A stretch of 64,000 bases of DNA from Flaccisagitta enflata (GCA_965153355.1 OZ231127.1:88598001-88662000); one strand, 5' to 3'; positions 12,211 through 22,233 are shown, counted from the stretch's first letter. Notes: a model not told the origin generated them from the sequence alone. A program made the numbers and translations.

Positions 12211-12973
12211 AAGTTTCTGCTTTTATTATTCTGAGAGGATTGATATTTCATTACCACACTTCAATTTGCAAGTATTGTTTCTACCCATAATTCCCACAAC
12301 TTATGGCATAAGAACAGAAGCAGTGGAGCTAATGAACAAAGACTGATTCTGTATATACTATATGTATTATCAGGATCTTAGCATCTTAGCAGTCTACTGG
12401 TCATGACTTAAAATTCAAAAAACATGATTGAGGTCTCAATGCTCAGGCTCAGGATCTTCATGACAAAGACATCTTTTACCAAAAAACACAAAAAGACTTT
12501 ATCTCCTTCGGGGCCGCTGCCTAAAAAAGGCAAAAAAGTTACAACAAATTTGCTTGATGTCAACTGATCAATTATGGTTGGTTGGCTTTGGTTAGCAGCT
12601 GGGGATAAACAACTTTTTTTAGCTCCCATTCAGTTTTTTCTGTTACTTTGGTGCAATATCCTTGTCGCTGATTGCCGAAGTAACAAACATCAATCCCTTG
12701 GAGGTAACATCGATTCAAAGTTCTGAACCTCTTTGTCAACAAAATTGCCAGGTTCCTCTTTTCTTTACACGTTTTACAATAACGCATCAAAAGAAGTCGG
12801 CATTCAAAGGTTACAAAAAAGTTACATTATCTTTTCTTGTTAAATCTTTTGTGAGTTTTGCTTTGTCAAATATATAAAAGTTTTAGTCGTCTGCTAAGCG
12901 CTTCTGAATGAAGGTAGATAGGTGGGTCAGGTCAGGTCAGGTCCGACCATTACCCTTGGCTGGACAAACCGTT
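12211..12973. other. Unique DNA with a small element-M fragment
   Basis: At about 12499-12530 the motif CCTTCGGGGCCGCTGCC followed by AAAAAAGGC matches the end of the repeat I call M (19611, 41430, 49252, 59285). A short GGTCAG repeat lies at about 12925-12945. No gene is recognised. Confidence 0.45.
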
Positions 12974-13282
12974 TTTAGATGCATCCTCGCATCTCTATAA
13001 TAGGCTGTGTCCGTTGGTCGGTCGGTCGGTTGGTCGGTTGGCTGGTAACGCATTCATTAAAGACATCAAAATCATGTTTTTTTTTTAACAGGAAAGAGTT
13101 TCTAACCCAGTAAAAGTAGCACACATTAAGTAATTTGTTCATTAAATCATTTATTCATTCATAAATAAAATTCATTCATAAAAAAAACATTCATTCATAA
13201 AAACGTTCATTCATAAAAAACATCCATTCCTAAAAAACGTTCATTCATAGTGGACGCATCGTTGGCCTACTTGGCCTTGTTT
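12974..13282 (+). mobile_element. HPE family D copy with internal CATTCATA array
   Basis: Hairpin AGATGCATCCTCGCATCT, CTATAATAGGCTGTGTCCG, (GTCG/GTTG)n, TAACGCATTCATTAAAGAC. The body is amplified into CATTCATAAAAAA-type units (about 13150-13250). It ends GGACGCATCGTTGGCC and ACTTGGCCTTGTT. The distal GACGCATC is the inverted partner of the hairpin arm. Confidence 0.85.
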
Positions 13283-13302
13283 AGAGATGCAGGACGCACT
13301 AC

Positions 13303-13532
13303 AACAAGGCCAGGATACACGGCTACCCCAGTCGCGTGAGGGTGGGCAGGGGCCATAATTGATGTCAGTGGAGCATTTGGGCTGGAGCAGTATGGCAAAA
13401 AAAAAAAACATTAACGCTGAAAAAGTAAAGTGTGACGGACGGACTGACGGACGGACGGACCGATGGACGGACCGACGGACGGACGGACAGACCGACAAAG
13501 CGGGGTGTAGAGTCGCGTAGCACGCGACAAAA
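13303..13532 (-). mobile_element. HPE family A1 copy
   Basis: Minus strand: AACAAGGCCAGGATACACGG, CCAGTCGCGTGAGGGTGGGC, CATTTGGGCTGGAGCAG, AAGTAAAGTGTGACGGACGG with many GACG units, then GACAAAGCGGGGTGTAG and hairpin AGTCGCGTAGCACGCGAC. Confidence 0.88.
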
Positions 13533-13686
13533 AACTTGTATGGCCATCTCAATGACGTTCTCATCAGCTGAGTGTCCTGTGAGAGTGTCTCTTCTGTTCC
13601 AACTCTATCATTTGCAGCCGAGGTTGGTTTGTCGGTCGCTTTCCCTTCGTCCTTCTCATCATAGAAATTATGAAATTCATAAAGTG

Positions 13687-13688
<2 letters not shown>

Positions 13689-13759
<71 letters not shown>
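13689..13759. repeat. (AG)n microsatellite
   Basis: About 35 AG units. Non-coding. Confidence 0.95.
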
Positions 13760-13760
<1 letters not shown>

Positions 13761-13842
13761 ACCGCGCTTTAATTGTCCTTCAAGGCCGTCGTCTACGCCG
13801 ACCGTCGAGACTTTCCCCTAAATGTAATCTCAAGCTTGTTCT

Positions 13843-13995
13843 TTTTAGTCGCGGACACGCGACTCTGTAAGTCACTTTTTGGTCCGTCGGTCCGTCCGTC
13901 GGTCAGTCCGTCGGTCCGTAACAAAGTCACTTTTTTAAGTTTTCCGCTCCTGCCCACCCGTCCGCGACTTATGCTGCCGTGTATACGGCCTTGTT
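13843..13995 (+). mobile_element. HPE family A2 copy
   Basis: Hairpin AGTCGCGGACACGCGACT, CTGTAAGTCACTTTTTGGTCC, (GTCGGTCC)n, then the body with TTCCGCTCCTGCCCACCC. The distal GTCCGCGACT is an exact inverted partner of AGTCGCGGAC. Ends GCCGTGTATACGGCCTTGTT. Confidence 0.9.
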
Positions 13996-14144
13996 TTTTT
14001 ATTCTTCTTCTTCTTGAAAACTTTTTTCAATGATTTTGTTTTGAATGTAAACATTGTAAATGTTGCGGAAATGTTTTCCTTTCATGTCTGCAAACCTTTG
14101 CTGTTTTGCAATTAACACTTTGTTGATGAGGACTCTCTGGTTAA

Positions 14145-14356
14145 AACAAGGCCGGATACACGGCTACCCAAATCGCGTGTGGGTGGGCAGAGGAAATGTT
14201 TAAAAAGGCTAGCCATGCATTTGGGCGGGAGCAGTTATACAATAACCACCCCTAAACGCCAAAAAATAAAAAAGTATTTTGACGGACAGACGGACCAACA
14301 GACTGAGGGATGAAGCTGCTTGTGTTCACTTGTAGAGTCGCATGCATGCGACAAAA
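14145..14356 (-). mobile_element. HPE family A1 copy
   Basis: Minus strand: AACAAGGCCGGATACACGGC, TCGCGTGTGGGTGGGCAG, ATTTGGGCGGGAGCAG, GACGGACAGACGG, then hairpin AGTCGCATGCATGCGAC plus AAAAA. Confidence 0.87.
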
Positions 14357-14413
14357 AATGCCACAGTTTATAGAAGTTTTATATTTGTCTCATAACCAGT
14401 GGTTGTGTTTTTT

Positions 14414-14547
14414 TTTGTCGCGGACACTCAACTCTACACCTTGGTCTGTCGGTCGGTATTTACGAATATTTTTGAATTCGGAGCGGTTTTCGCATTACCG
14501 CTCCCGCCCAACCGTCCGCGACGGGATTGCCGTGTATCCGGCCTTGT
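14414..14547 (+). mobile_element. HPE family A2 copy
   Basis: GTCGCGGACACTCAACT hairpin (one arm mutated), CTACACCTTGGTCTGTCGG, body GAATTCGGAGCGGTTTTCGC, the distal GTCCGCGAC, and GGGATTGCCGTGTATCCGGC ending CTTGT. One of the shortest complete members, about 134 bp. Confidence 0.86.
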
Positions 14548-14579
14548 ATACTTCTTGTTGTGTGCAAAACCGCCGAATG

Positions 14580-14745
14580 GCTGACCGATGGATAGACCAA
14601 TGGACCGTTGGATGGAAAAAGCCTCTGATAAAGTTGTTTCTCTGCGACTTCAAAAAGACCTGGGCTGAAGGAACCCACATTTATAGTCATTATAGACGGA
14701 TATCCGCTATAATCGGATCCGTTATAGCGGGGTGTAATTGTAAGT
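14580..14745. mobile_element. HPE fragment next to a pogo-like MITE end
   Basis: 14580-14655 keeps GACCGATGGATAGACC, GGAAAAAGCCTCTGATAAAG and TTGTTTCTCTGCGACT, a degenerate HPE hairpin end on the minus strand. 14690-14745 holds ATTATAGACGGATATCCGC and CCGTTATAGCGGGGTGTAAT, which look like a pogo/Tigger-type terminal repeat. Confidence 0.45.
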
Positions 14746-14879
14746 TTGTTTATTTTCTTCATATCCAATTTTTTAGTCATTTTACTGTCAGTCTGTCAGT
14801 CTGTCGGACAGTGTCGGTCCATTCATTTCTTGAGGTTTTCCGCCCGTGTATACAATCTCATTATCAACTACTTAACTAC

Positions 14880-15090
14880 TAAACAGCTCTGCCCTAAATC
14901 TTTCTCCCTCTCTCCCTCTCCTTCCCTCCTTGTCCACTCCCTCACCTTCTCCCCTATCCGTTTCCCTTCTCCCCCTCTCCTCCTTCCCTCCTTGTCCACT
15001 CCCTCACCCTCTCCCCCTCTCCCTTACCCTTCTCCCCCTCTCCCTCTCCTCCCCTCCCCTCCTCGTTCTCTTCCTCTTCCTCCACATTCA
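14880..15090. repeat. CT/CCCT-rich pyrimidine tract
   Basis: Degenerate TCTCCCCCTC and CTTCCCTCCTTGTCCACTCC units repeat at least twice. Low complexity, non-coding. Confidence 0.8.
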
Positions 15091-15181
15091 CGTTAGCTCT
15101 CGTTTTCCTCTCGTTTTCGCGTCGAGTCCAAAGTGATGGCAAAGAAGTTTTTCTCTCTTATTCCATTACTCTTTCGTCGCC

Positions 15182-15434
<253 letters not shown>

Positions 15435-15595
15435 CTCGTGAAGAAATAAATTTGCACGAGAGGGACGGGGAGAGCGGAGGCCCGTCGATAGAAAACGCGG
15501 GCGCGGGCGCGGGCGCTCGCGCCTTTTCCTTCCGTTTATTTCTTTTCTTGCCTCTCCTCGATTTTCATACCATTTTTTTGGCGTGATTTGATTCG

Positions 15596-16475
15596 CCGTC
15601 GACGAAGTTGACACTTTTGACGCCATCTGACGCTGATTATGGCTGTTTGATGTTGTTGACACTTCTGATACCTGACAGTGTTTATGGTTATTTGACGTCG
15701 TTGACACTTATGACGCCATCTGACGCTGTTTACGGCTGTTTGACGTCGCTGAGACTTTTGACGCTATATGACGCTGATTATGGCTGTTTGACGTCGTTAA
15801 CAATTTTGACGCCATTTGACACTGGTTACAGCTGTTTGACGTCATTGACATTGTCAACGCCTCCTGAGGCTATTCTTGGCTGTTTGACGTTGTTGACGCT
15901 TTCGACACCATCTGACGCTGTTTACGGCTGTTTGATGTCGTTGACATTTTGAATGTCTTCTGAGGCTATTTCTGGCTGTTTGACATTGTAGACACTTTTG
16001 ACGCCATCTGACGCTGTTTATGGCTGTTTGACGTCATTGACATTTTTAACGCCTTCTGAGGCTATTTTTGGCTGTTTGACGTTGTTGACGCTTTTGACAC
16101 CATCTGACACTTAACTGTTTATGGCTGTTTGACGTCGTTGACATTTTTAACGCCATCTGAGGCTATTTTTGACTGTTTGACGTTGTTGACACTTTTGACG
16201 CCATCTGACGCTGTTTACGACTGTTTGACGTCGTTGACACTTTTGACGCCATCTGACGCTGTTTACGACTGTTTGACGTCGTTGACACTTTTGACGCCAT
16301 CTGACGCTGTTTACGACTGTTTGACGTTGTTGACACTTTTGACGCCATCACACGCTGTTTACAACTGTTTGATGTCGTTGACACTTTTTGCCATCTGACG
16401 CTGTTTACGACTGTTTGACGTCATTGACACTTTCGACGCCATCTGACGCTGTTTACTGCTTTTGACGCTGTTTAC
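15596..16475. repeat. 48-bp minisatellite, about 18 units
   Basis: The unit is roughly GACGTCGTTGACACTTTTGA-CGCCATCTGACGCTGTTTAC-GACTGTTT. It is most regular at 16190-16370 and diverged at both ends. 48 is divisible by three, so plus and minus frames remain open, with 16-residue repeats TSLTLLTPSDAVYDCL (+) and MASKVSTTSNSRKQRQ (-). Both strands being open argues that period, not selection, keeps the frames open. Confidence 0.92.
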
Positions 16476-16847
16476 ACTCCTGCTACTGACACCATTGCCA
16501 AAAAGGTTGTCAACGCCATTAAAGCCTTTGATGCATACAATGGTTTTTATGCCATTGCCACCAATGAAGGTGATAAGATTCATTGGAAGTCATTGAAACC
16601 TTTGATGTTAAAAATGCCATACGCGCTTTTGCCACTTATCGCTTTGATGAAGTTGTTTATGCTATTGAAGCCTTTGACATTTAAGATATCACTACACCAT
16701 TTTCACCAATGATGCTGATTAAGACATTGACGCCATCAAAGCATCTGACGCTTACAATGCCCTCAACATTATGACGCTACCACGTTATTGATGCTGTGCT
16801 GTGTATTGATTTTGTCAACGCCATTAAAGCTTTTGACATTTACACTT
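16476..16847. repeat. Diverged GCCATTGAAGCC-type repeat
   Basis: Scattered motifs GCCATTAAAGCCTTTGA, GCCATTGCC and ATTGAAGCCTTTGAC look like decayed units related to the 48-bp array. Similar text resumes at 20258-20350, on the far side of the nested element cluster. Confidence 0.55.
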
Positions 16848-17064
16848 TTTTAGTCGCTGGCTAAGCGACTCTATAAGAGGGTGTGTCCCTTGGTCTGTCT
16901 GTCTGTCACGCGAAATTTCAGATGCTGCGAAATTGACCGTATTTGTGATTTCTGAGCATAACAGCCCCTGCCCACCCAAAATATAGCCCCTGCCCCTGCC
17001 CCTCAGTGTACTGCCCCTGCCGACCCGCCAGCGACTGCTTATTGGCCGTGTATCCGGCCTTGTT
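16848..17064 (+). mobile_element. HPE family E copy
   Basis: Hairpin AGTCGCTGGCTAAGCGACT, CTATAAGAGGGTGTGTCCC, (GTCT)n, ACGCGAAATTTCAGATG, several CCCCTGCCC units, the distal GCCAGCGACT (inverted partner of AGTCGCTGGC), and GGCCGTGTATCCGGCCTTGTT. A second member is at 44166. Confidence 0.88.
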
Positions 17065-17187
17065 TTATAAGAACCTCGTTTATAAGAACATCAAGGCTTC
17101 AAAATGTCCTAAAATTATAGTTATTTTCTTGATAGCTATCTCTATCTCTTTAAAGGCTTTGGAAAAAAGAAAGTTCTTTTAAAAAAG
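17065..17187 (+). repeat. Dispersed repeat L, copy 1
   Basis: TAAGAACCTCGTTTATAAG, CATCAAGGCTT, TAGCTATCTCTATCTCTTT and AAAGTTCTTTT match 51871-52022 in order and spacing. The ends (TTTATAAGAAC and GTTCTT) are inverted, so L may be a small MITE. Confidence 0.65.
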
Positions 17188-17218
17188 CAGGGGTGTATAT
17201 TATTGAGTCGCTTTTGAT

Positions 17219-17409
17219 TTTTAGTCGCGTGCACGCAACTCTACATCCAACTTTGTCCCTCCATCCGTCTGTCCGTCACACTTTTACTTTTTTTATCAAT
17301 TTTATTTCTTTAAGTCATTTTAAGTCATTTTAGGGTATACCTAGTCATTCTGAATCATTCTAAGTCAATCTGTAAGTCTCGCACGCGACTTATAAGTGTT
17401 GGCCTTGTT
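17219..17409 (+). mobile_element. HPE family F copy inserted in K
   Basis: Hairpin AGTCGCGTGCACGCAACT, CTACATCCAACTTTGTCCC, a body of AAGTCATTTTAAGTCATT units, then GTCTCGCACGCGACTTATAA and GTGTTGGCCTTGTT. Comparison with K at 45170-45200 places the insertion in a T-run. Confidence 0.88.
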
Positions 17410-17456
17410 CCCCAACCCCTTTGATTTTCTTCCCCAACGACGCGTTCCGTTGCGTT

Positions 17457-17518
17457 TTTAGTCGCGTGCAAGCGAATCTAGAACTTGCCATGTCGGTCGG
17501 TAATTAAGTCGGTAACAT
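17457..17518 (+). mobile_element. HPE 5' end fragment
   Basis: AGTCGCGTGCAAGCGAATCT, AGAACTTGCCATGTCGG and GTCGGTAACA, then abruptly the start of another HPE. This is a truncated copy or a partial tandem duplicate. Confidence 0.7.
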
Positions 17519-17974
17519 TTTTAGTCGCGTGAACGCGACTCTAGAAGCCGCTATGTCGGTCGGTCGGTCGGTCGGTCTGTCTGTCGGTCGGTCGGTAACT
17601 TTTTTGAAATATAGGCTTTATAGTCGTGTTAAAGGTTATTGAAGGTTATAAAAGGTAATTATAGGTAATTTTTGGTAATTATAGGTAATTTTAGGTAATT
17701 TTAGGTAATTATAGGTAAACATAGGTATTTTAGTAATCTGTATCATATAAGTCAGAAAAGTTGTCTCGGACTATAAATTGAGGTAATTGTAGGAAATAAT
17801 GGGTAATTATAGGTGATTAAAGATAATTTATGGTAATCTAATGTAATTGTAGGTAATTATAGGTATTTACAGGTAGTTGTAGGTAAATGTGGGTAATTAT
17901 AGGAAGATATAGGTACTTAGTTATCTTCATTATCTTTATCACCTTAATTACCTTAATTAACTTTTTTACCTTTA

Positions 17975-18565
17975 CTATCTAGGAAATAGAAATCTTCCCG
18001 CACGTTTCAGTCTATAACTCTTGTGAAAATCATCTGACTAAGAAAAAATTGGTGACTAAAATGAAGCTCTTCGAATTTGCAAGCCATCTACGCAAACCGC
18101 ATCCTGCTATCTCATTGGGTTTAGAAGTTATCTTAATTTGAATGAAATCATTCCATTTGAAGATTTCTTAATTTGAATTTTTTACAGTAAGTCTTATCCA
18201 TTCAAAGTTAAATATCTCCGTTGTTTTTTGATCAATTGACAAAAAATTGGTGGCCAAAATGAAGAGTTTTTCAAGGGGCATCTTTTTCCTTTTTTGCGCA
18301 ACAAATTCAGTCCAGCCGTTTAAAAGTTATGATCACTCAAAGATAAAAAGGAGGAAAAAATTTGTTTCATGGAAAAAGGCTGGAAGCCATCACTCCAAAG
18401 TACCTCCTGATACTTTACAAATTGCTGAACCGGCCATTGGCGGTGATAATTGAGTCAGGGGGAGCCTACATCTATCATTGATCCATTTGCAATCAACAGA
18501 TATACGTGATCATGTAGATAAATGACATGAATTCATAGGTGGGAAGATTTCTATTTCCTAGATAG
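17975..18565 (+). mobile_element. Tc1/mariner element with TA TSD, nested in HPE-G
   Basis: TIRs CTATCTAGGAAATAGAAATC (left) and its complement (right) are flanked by TA at 17973-17974 and 18566-18567. The 591-bp element shares interior motifs with the 3951 element and carries a plus-strand transposase C-terminal remnant near its right end. It is inserted within the AGGTAATT array, so it is younger than that array. Confidence 0.88.
18368..18481 (+). pseudogene. Tc1-like transposase, C-terminal remnant
   Basis: A frame of 37 codons ending at TGA (18479-18481) contains LEAITPKYLLILYKLLNRP then LAVIIESGGAYIYH. This is the same motif order (W/L..I...YL..L...P..AVI...GG..Y) as the 4035-4184 remnant, but diverged. 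The DDE/D catalytic part is gone. Confidence 0.75.
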
Positions 18566-18636
18566 TATTACCTTTATTACCCTTATTACCCTTATTACCA
18601 CGCGACTAAGGTTTGTTGACCTTGTTAATATTTATT

Positions 18637-19498
18637 TTTAGTCGCGTGCTATGCGACTCTACAGCCCGCTATGAAAGGTACCTAAGAGTACTTTAGGGTA
18701 CATTAGAGTACTATAGGGTACTTTACGGCCAGGAATCTCGATGGAGAAAATATCAATTTTAAGGGTTATGAAAAAAAAAATGGACCCATCCCAGATTTTT
18801 GCACAGGGGACCTAAAAAGGCTGTAGAACAAGATTCTGATGTTCATTTTGACCTAACTTGAGCCAAAAAAAAAAAAGAAACATTCATTCATTCATTCATT
18901 CATTCATTCATTCATTCATTTTTGAGCATTTTAATGCTATTTTTGAACCTCATAGACCAATTCAAAATTGTTCTAGAGTCACTCAAATATCAATTACTAT
19001 TCGGACTTTATGTTTCTGTAAAAAAAAAGTCAAAAAAATTTCATTTAATACTATTTTTTTAGGAAAAATAGCCGTTTTTTGCAATAAAAACCGTTTCTTT
19101 TTTTTTTTGGCTCAAGTCAGGTCAAAATGAATATCAGAATCTTGTTCTACAGCCTTTTTAGGTCCCCTGTGCAAAAATCTGGGATGGGTCCATTTTTTTC
19201 TTTAAGAATTTTGCAAGTGAGACTTCTGGCCGTTCAGGGTACTTTAGGTTACTTGAGATACTCTAGGTACTTTAGGGTACTTTAGGGTACTTACAGATAT
19301 TTTTGGGTACTTTTAGATATTTTTGAGTATTTTTGGGTATTTTTGGATATTTTTGGGTATATTTGGGTATTTTGGGTATTGTATTGTATCGATATTGTAA
19401 TGACATTGTATCAATATATATCGCGCGGCCTTGGGGGGGAGGAACTCTTTTGTTTGTCATTTGCAGACGCACGCGACTGTTGCCCTCTAGGGCTTGTT
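18637..19498 (+). mobile_element. HPE family H copy with GGTACTTTAG array
   Basis: Hairpin AGTCGCGTGCTATGCGACT, CTACAGCCCGCTATGAAAGG, a body of TTAGGGTACTTTAGG and TTTTTGGGTATTTTTGG units split by a nested palindromic element. It ends GACGCACGCGACTGTTGCCC and GGGCTTGTT. Confidence 0.8.
18726..19232. mobile_element. CGGCCAG fold-back element, internally deleted copy
   Basis: Begins CGGCCAGGAATCTCGATGG and ends GAGACTTCTGGCCG. Long inverted arms include ATGGACCCATCCCAGATTTT, GCACAGGGGACCTAAAAAGG and GATTCTGATGTTCATTTTGA. Flanks are TTTA (left) and TTCA (right), a plausible mutated 4-bp TSD. The inner left arm is deleted and replaced by an (ATTC)n run at 18882-18920. The full-length relative is at 45359-46438. 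Confidence 0.85.
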
Positions 19499-19607
19499 AT
19501 ATCTATGATTTTCTTCCCCATATAGCAATAAAACAAAGTAGTTAAGGGTTGAATTGTGTTTTATAATTTGGTACTATCAAAAGTTATATTTTCCCTAAAT
19601 TTCCTTT

Positions 19608-20144
19608 TTGGGCAGCGGCCCCAAAGGGCCGATGTCCTGTAGAACACAGGGGGGAATTTCCATACGTCCGTCCGTCCTTCCGTCCTTCCGTCCTTCCGTC
19701 CCCCCCCCCGTTGCCCTCCCAGCCCTTAAATTTGCCCTCCCAGCCCTCAATTTAGCCCCCCATGCCTCAAATCAGCTTTCCAGGCTTCAGATCAGCCCCC
19801 CACCTCAAATCATACCTCCAGACCTCAAATCTGCCTTCCAGACCCTCAATTAGCCCTCCAAGCATAAAATCAGCCCTCCAGGGCTTAAATTTGCCCTCCA
19901 AACCTCAGATCGGCTCTCCAAGCCTTAATTATGCCCTCCAGCCTTCAAATATGCCTTCAGCGGCCTAAATCAGTCATCTAAGGCCTGAAATATGCCCCCT
20001 CAGGACGTATGGAAATTCCCCCCTGTGTTCTACAGGAAATTGGCCCATTGGGGCCGCTGCCCTGCTCTCACTCCACTTCTTCACTGGATCACTCCCAGCA
20101 GGGCATCGGGTACCGCTGACCATGTGCGATCCTTGGATGACTAG
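19608..20144. mobile_element. Element M copy inserted in K
   Basis: Two inverted arms (GGGCAGCGGCCCCAAAGGGC with AGAACACAGGGGGGAATTTC at 19611-19668; complements at 19997-20062) enclose (CCGT)n and a degenerate TTAAATTTGCCCTCCAAGCC-type array. A tail with GGGCATCGGGTACCGCTGAC follows. Comparison with the K copy at 45330-45358 supports both boundaries. Relatives: 39780-41460, 49252-49720, 59285-60395. Confidence 0.78.
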
Positions 20145-20257
20145 TTTTCTCTTTTTTGCCCCTTTGATTTTCTTCCCCATCTCAAGACCCTTTGGTTCCC
20201 CCCCCCCCCCCCCGTGGGGAAACTCAATAATATACAAGCCTGAAAAATAGTGTACGT

Positions 20258-20350
20258 CATTTTGTCTATGATGCCATTGAAGCTGTTGAGTCCTTCAAGG
20301 CCGTTTTAGCTTTTGACGCCAATGATGCCATTCACGCCATTGCCACGGCT
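20258..20350. repeat. GCCATTGAAGC-type repeat, right-hand portion
   Basis: ATGATGCCATTGAAGCTG, TTTTGACGCCAATGATGCC and CACGCCATTGCCACGG resemble 16480-16840, the decayed part of the 48-bp minisatellite. Confidence 0.5.
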
Positions 20351-20392
20351 GACACTCGGCGGGTGTCTCGCTTTGGCGCCGTGTGGCCGGGA

Positions 20393-20395
<3 letters not shown>

Positions 20396-20473
<78 letters not shown>
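20396..20473. repeat. (GT)n microsatellite
   Basis: About 39 GT units. Non-coding. Confidence 0.95.
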
Positions 20474-20475
<2 letters not shown>

Positions 20476-20484
20476 GTCTGTTTC

Positions 20485-21173
20485 AATACACTGATAATCG
20501 CGTTTTTAACAGGCCACTTGGTCAATCGTTACGTTGGTTCACTCGCACCGCTCACTCTGCTCGCACGCTCAACAGCATTCCGCTTTGCTACGCTAACTCA
20601 CTATTCATGAGCTCGCTCACTCACTTCGCTCACTCACTTTGCTCACTCCCTCACGGGACGGATGAAACTTTCGAGTATGTGTTCACGATTTAAACGCAAT
20701 GAACCAGAACAATCCGGTTTGTTGTAGAGACACGCCCTGGAGAGATAGAGATAGAGACATGAGAAATGAAAGGAAATGAGACAAAGATAGAGACATACAA
20801 ATTAACGGGAACAAATGCGTTTGTTGTCGTCAGTAGCAACACACCCTGGAGAGATAAAGATAGAGACATGAGAAATAAAAGGAAATGAGACAAAGATAGA
20901 GACATACAAATAAATGTGAACAAAAGCGTTTGTTGTCGTCAGTAGCAACACGCCCTGGAGAGACAGAGATAGAGACATGAGAAATAAAAGGAAATGAGAC
21001 AAAGATAGAGACATACAAATTAACGGGAACAATTGCGTTTGTTGTTGTCAGTAAAAACATGCCCTGGAGAGACAGAGATAGAGACATGAGAAATAAAGGG
21101 AAATGAGACAAAGATAGAGACATACAAATTAACGGGAACAAATGCGTTTGTTTTCGTCAGTAGCAACACGCCA
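20485..21173. mobile_element. Dispersed repeat I with internal 109-bp array
   Basis: Left part: CGCGTTTTTAACAGGCCACT, then many CACTCGCTCACTC-type units and TATGTGTTCACG. From about 20690 it is a tandem array with period exactly 109 bp (CCCTGG at 20735, 20844, 20953, 21062), each unit holding GAGACATACAAATTAACGG and CGTTTGTTGTCGTCAG. The right end is AGTAGCAACACGCC. Related copies: 23640, 37612, 50016. Confidence 0.82.
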
Positions 21174-21294
21174 TTGTGGTTTTCCCCTTCACGCGCGCGC
21201 GAATTTCACGTGTCCTTGACGGAATTTAAAATAAGAGATTCTTTCTTTCGTTTTTTTTTTTCCCGCGCCGAAAATTCTCTTTCTTTTTCATGTA

Positions 21295-21912
21295 CAGTAC
21301 TTTCCGAGCAAACCCGGCCAAAACTGGAGGATTGATTTTTGTTACTTTAATTTCATTTCCCAAACTTAATTTTTTGTATCTAACTTAATTAAAAAATACT
21401 TAATTCCTTGAACATATTTGGCTGTGAAAAAAAATAACTCGTGAAATCAAAGTGCATGAAGACATCAGAATTGAGTGTTCTAACCCAGACCATTGGATTC
21501 GGCAGAAAATTTTACCTATCCTAGACTACAAGAACAGCTCAGTCAGACAATTATTTAAGATTTTATGGCCATTTAAAGTTTTTAAGGACAATTGTCCTAA
21601 ATTATTTTGAGACAATTGTCCTTAAAAACTTGAAATGGCTATAAAATCTGAAATAATTGTCTGACTGAGCTGTTCTTGTAATCTAGGATAGGTAAAATTT
21701 TCTGCCGAATCCAATGGTCTGGGTTAGAACACTCAATTCTGATGTCTTCATGCACTTTGATTTCACGAGTTATTTTTTTTGACAGCCAAATATATTCAAG
21801 GAATTAAGTATCTTTTAATTAAGTTAGATACAAAAAATTAAATTTGGGAAATGAAATTAAAGTAACAAAAATTAATCCTCCAGTTTTAGCCGGGTTTGCT
21901 CGGAAGGTACTG
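21295..21912. mobile_element. 618-bp palindromic Tc1/mariner-type MITE
   Basis: Ends CAGTACTTTCCGAGCAAACC (left) and CAGTACCTTCCGAGCAAACC (right, minus strand), flanked by TA at 21293-21294 and 21913-21914. The two arms pair almost throughout to an apex near 21600, and ACAATTGTCCT occurs on both sides. No coding capacity. High arm identity suggests a fairly recent insertion. Confidence 0.9.
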
Positions 21913-22233
21913 TATATTAGATTTTTTTATCAGACTTCGTCGGTCGAGTTTGAGTACGTGCTTTCTTACTTCTTAGTCATTTCGTCGGTTTGTCAGTCGT
22001 TCGATTGTTGGTTACGCGATTACGTCAAGGTGAACATGAAGGGGCAATTTCCACTGTCAAATCATATTCTAGAAAAAAAATTAAAATAGTTAATTTACAA
22101 TTTCAAAAAAAAAATTGTATTTTTGCATTGGGAATCATTTATGTGTACAAAATCAGTTGGAAAAATTGAGAAAAATTATCTTAAATTATCTTAAATTATC
22201 TTAAATTGAAATTCCTAATCTTTCTCTGAATAC

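Larger units (their letters stand above)
17519..18626 (+). mobile_element. HPE family G copy with AGGTAATT array
   Basis: Hairpin AGTCGCGTGAACGCGACT, CTAGAAGCCGCTATGTCGG, (GTCG)n, then a body amplified into TAATTATAGGTAATTTTAGG units (17630-17935). After a nested Tc1-like insertion it continues as TTACCCTTATTACC and ends ACGCGACTAAGG with GTTGACCTTGTT. Confidence 0.82.
17188..20242 (+). mobile_element. hAT-like element K, copy 1, heavily invaded
   Basis: The ends are CAGGGGTGTATATTATTGAG (left) and CAGGCTTGTATATTATTGAG (right, minus strand). They are flanked by TAAAAAAG and AAAAATAG, 6 of 8 matching. K-specific text survives in pieces (CCCTTTGATTTTCTTCCCC at 17417 and 20160; GCAATAAAACAAAGTAG at 19522; AAAAGTTATATTTTCCC at 19578). 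Between the pieces lie HPEs F, G and H and element M. Compare the cleaner copy at 45143-46517. Confidence 0.78.

Noticed and set aside
15608-16398. 16-residue protein repeats on both strands as a secreted or structural protein
   Set aside because: Both strands are open because the period is 48 bp; no preference for one frame is visible.
20735-21176. 109-bp array as a tRNA or 5S gene cluster
   Set aside because: No box A/box B or 5S internal control region, and no cloverleaf could be drawn.
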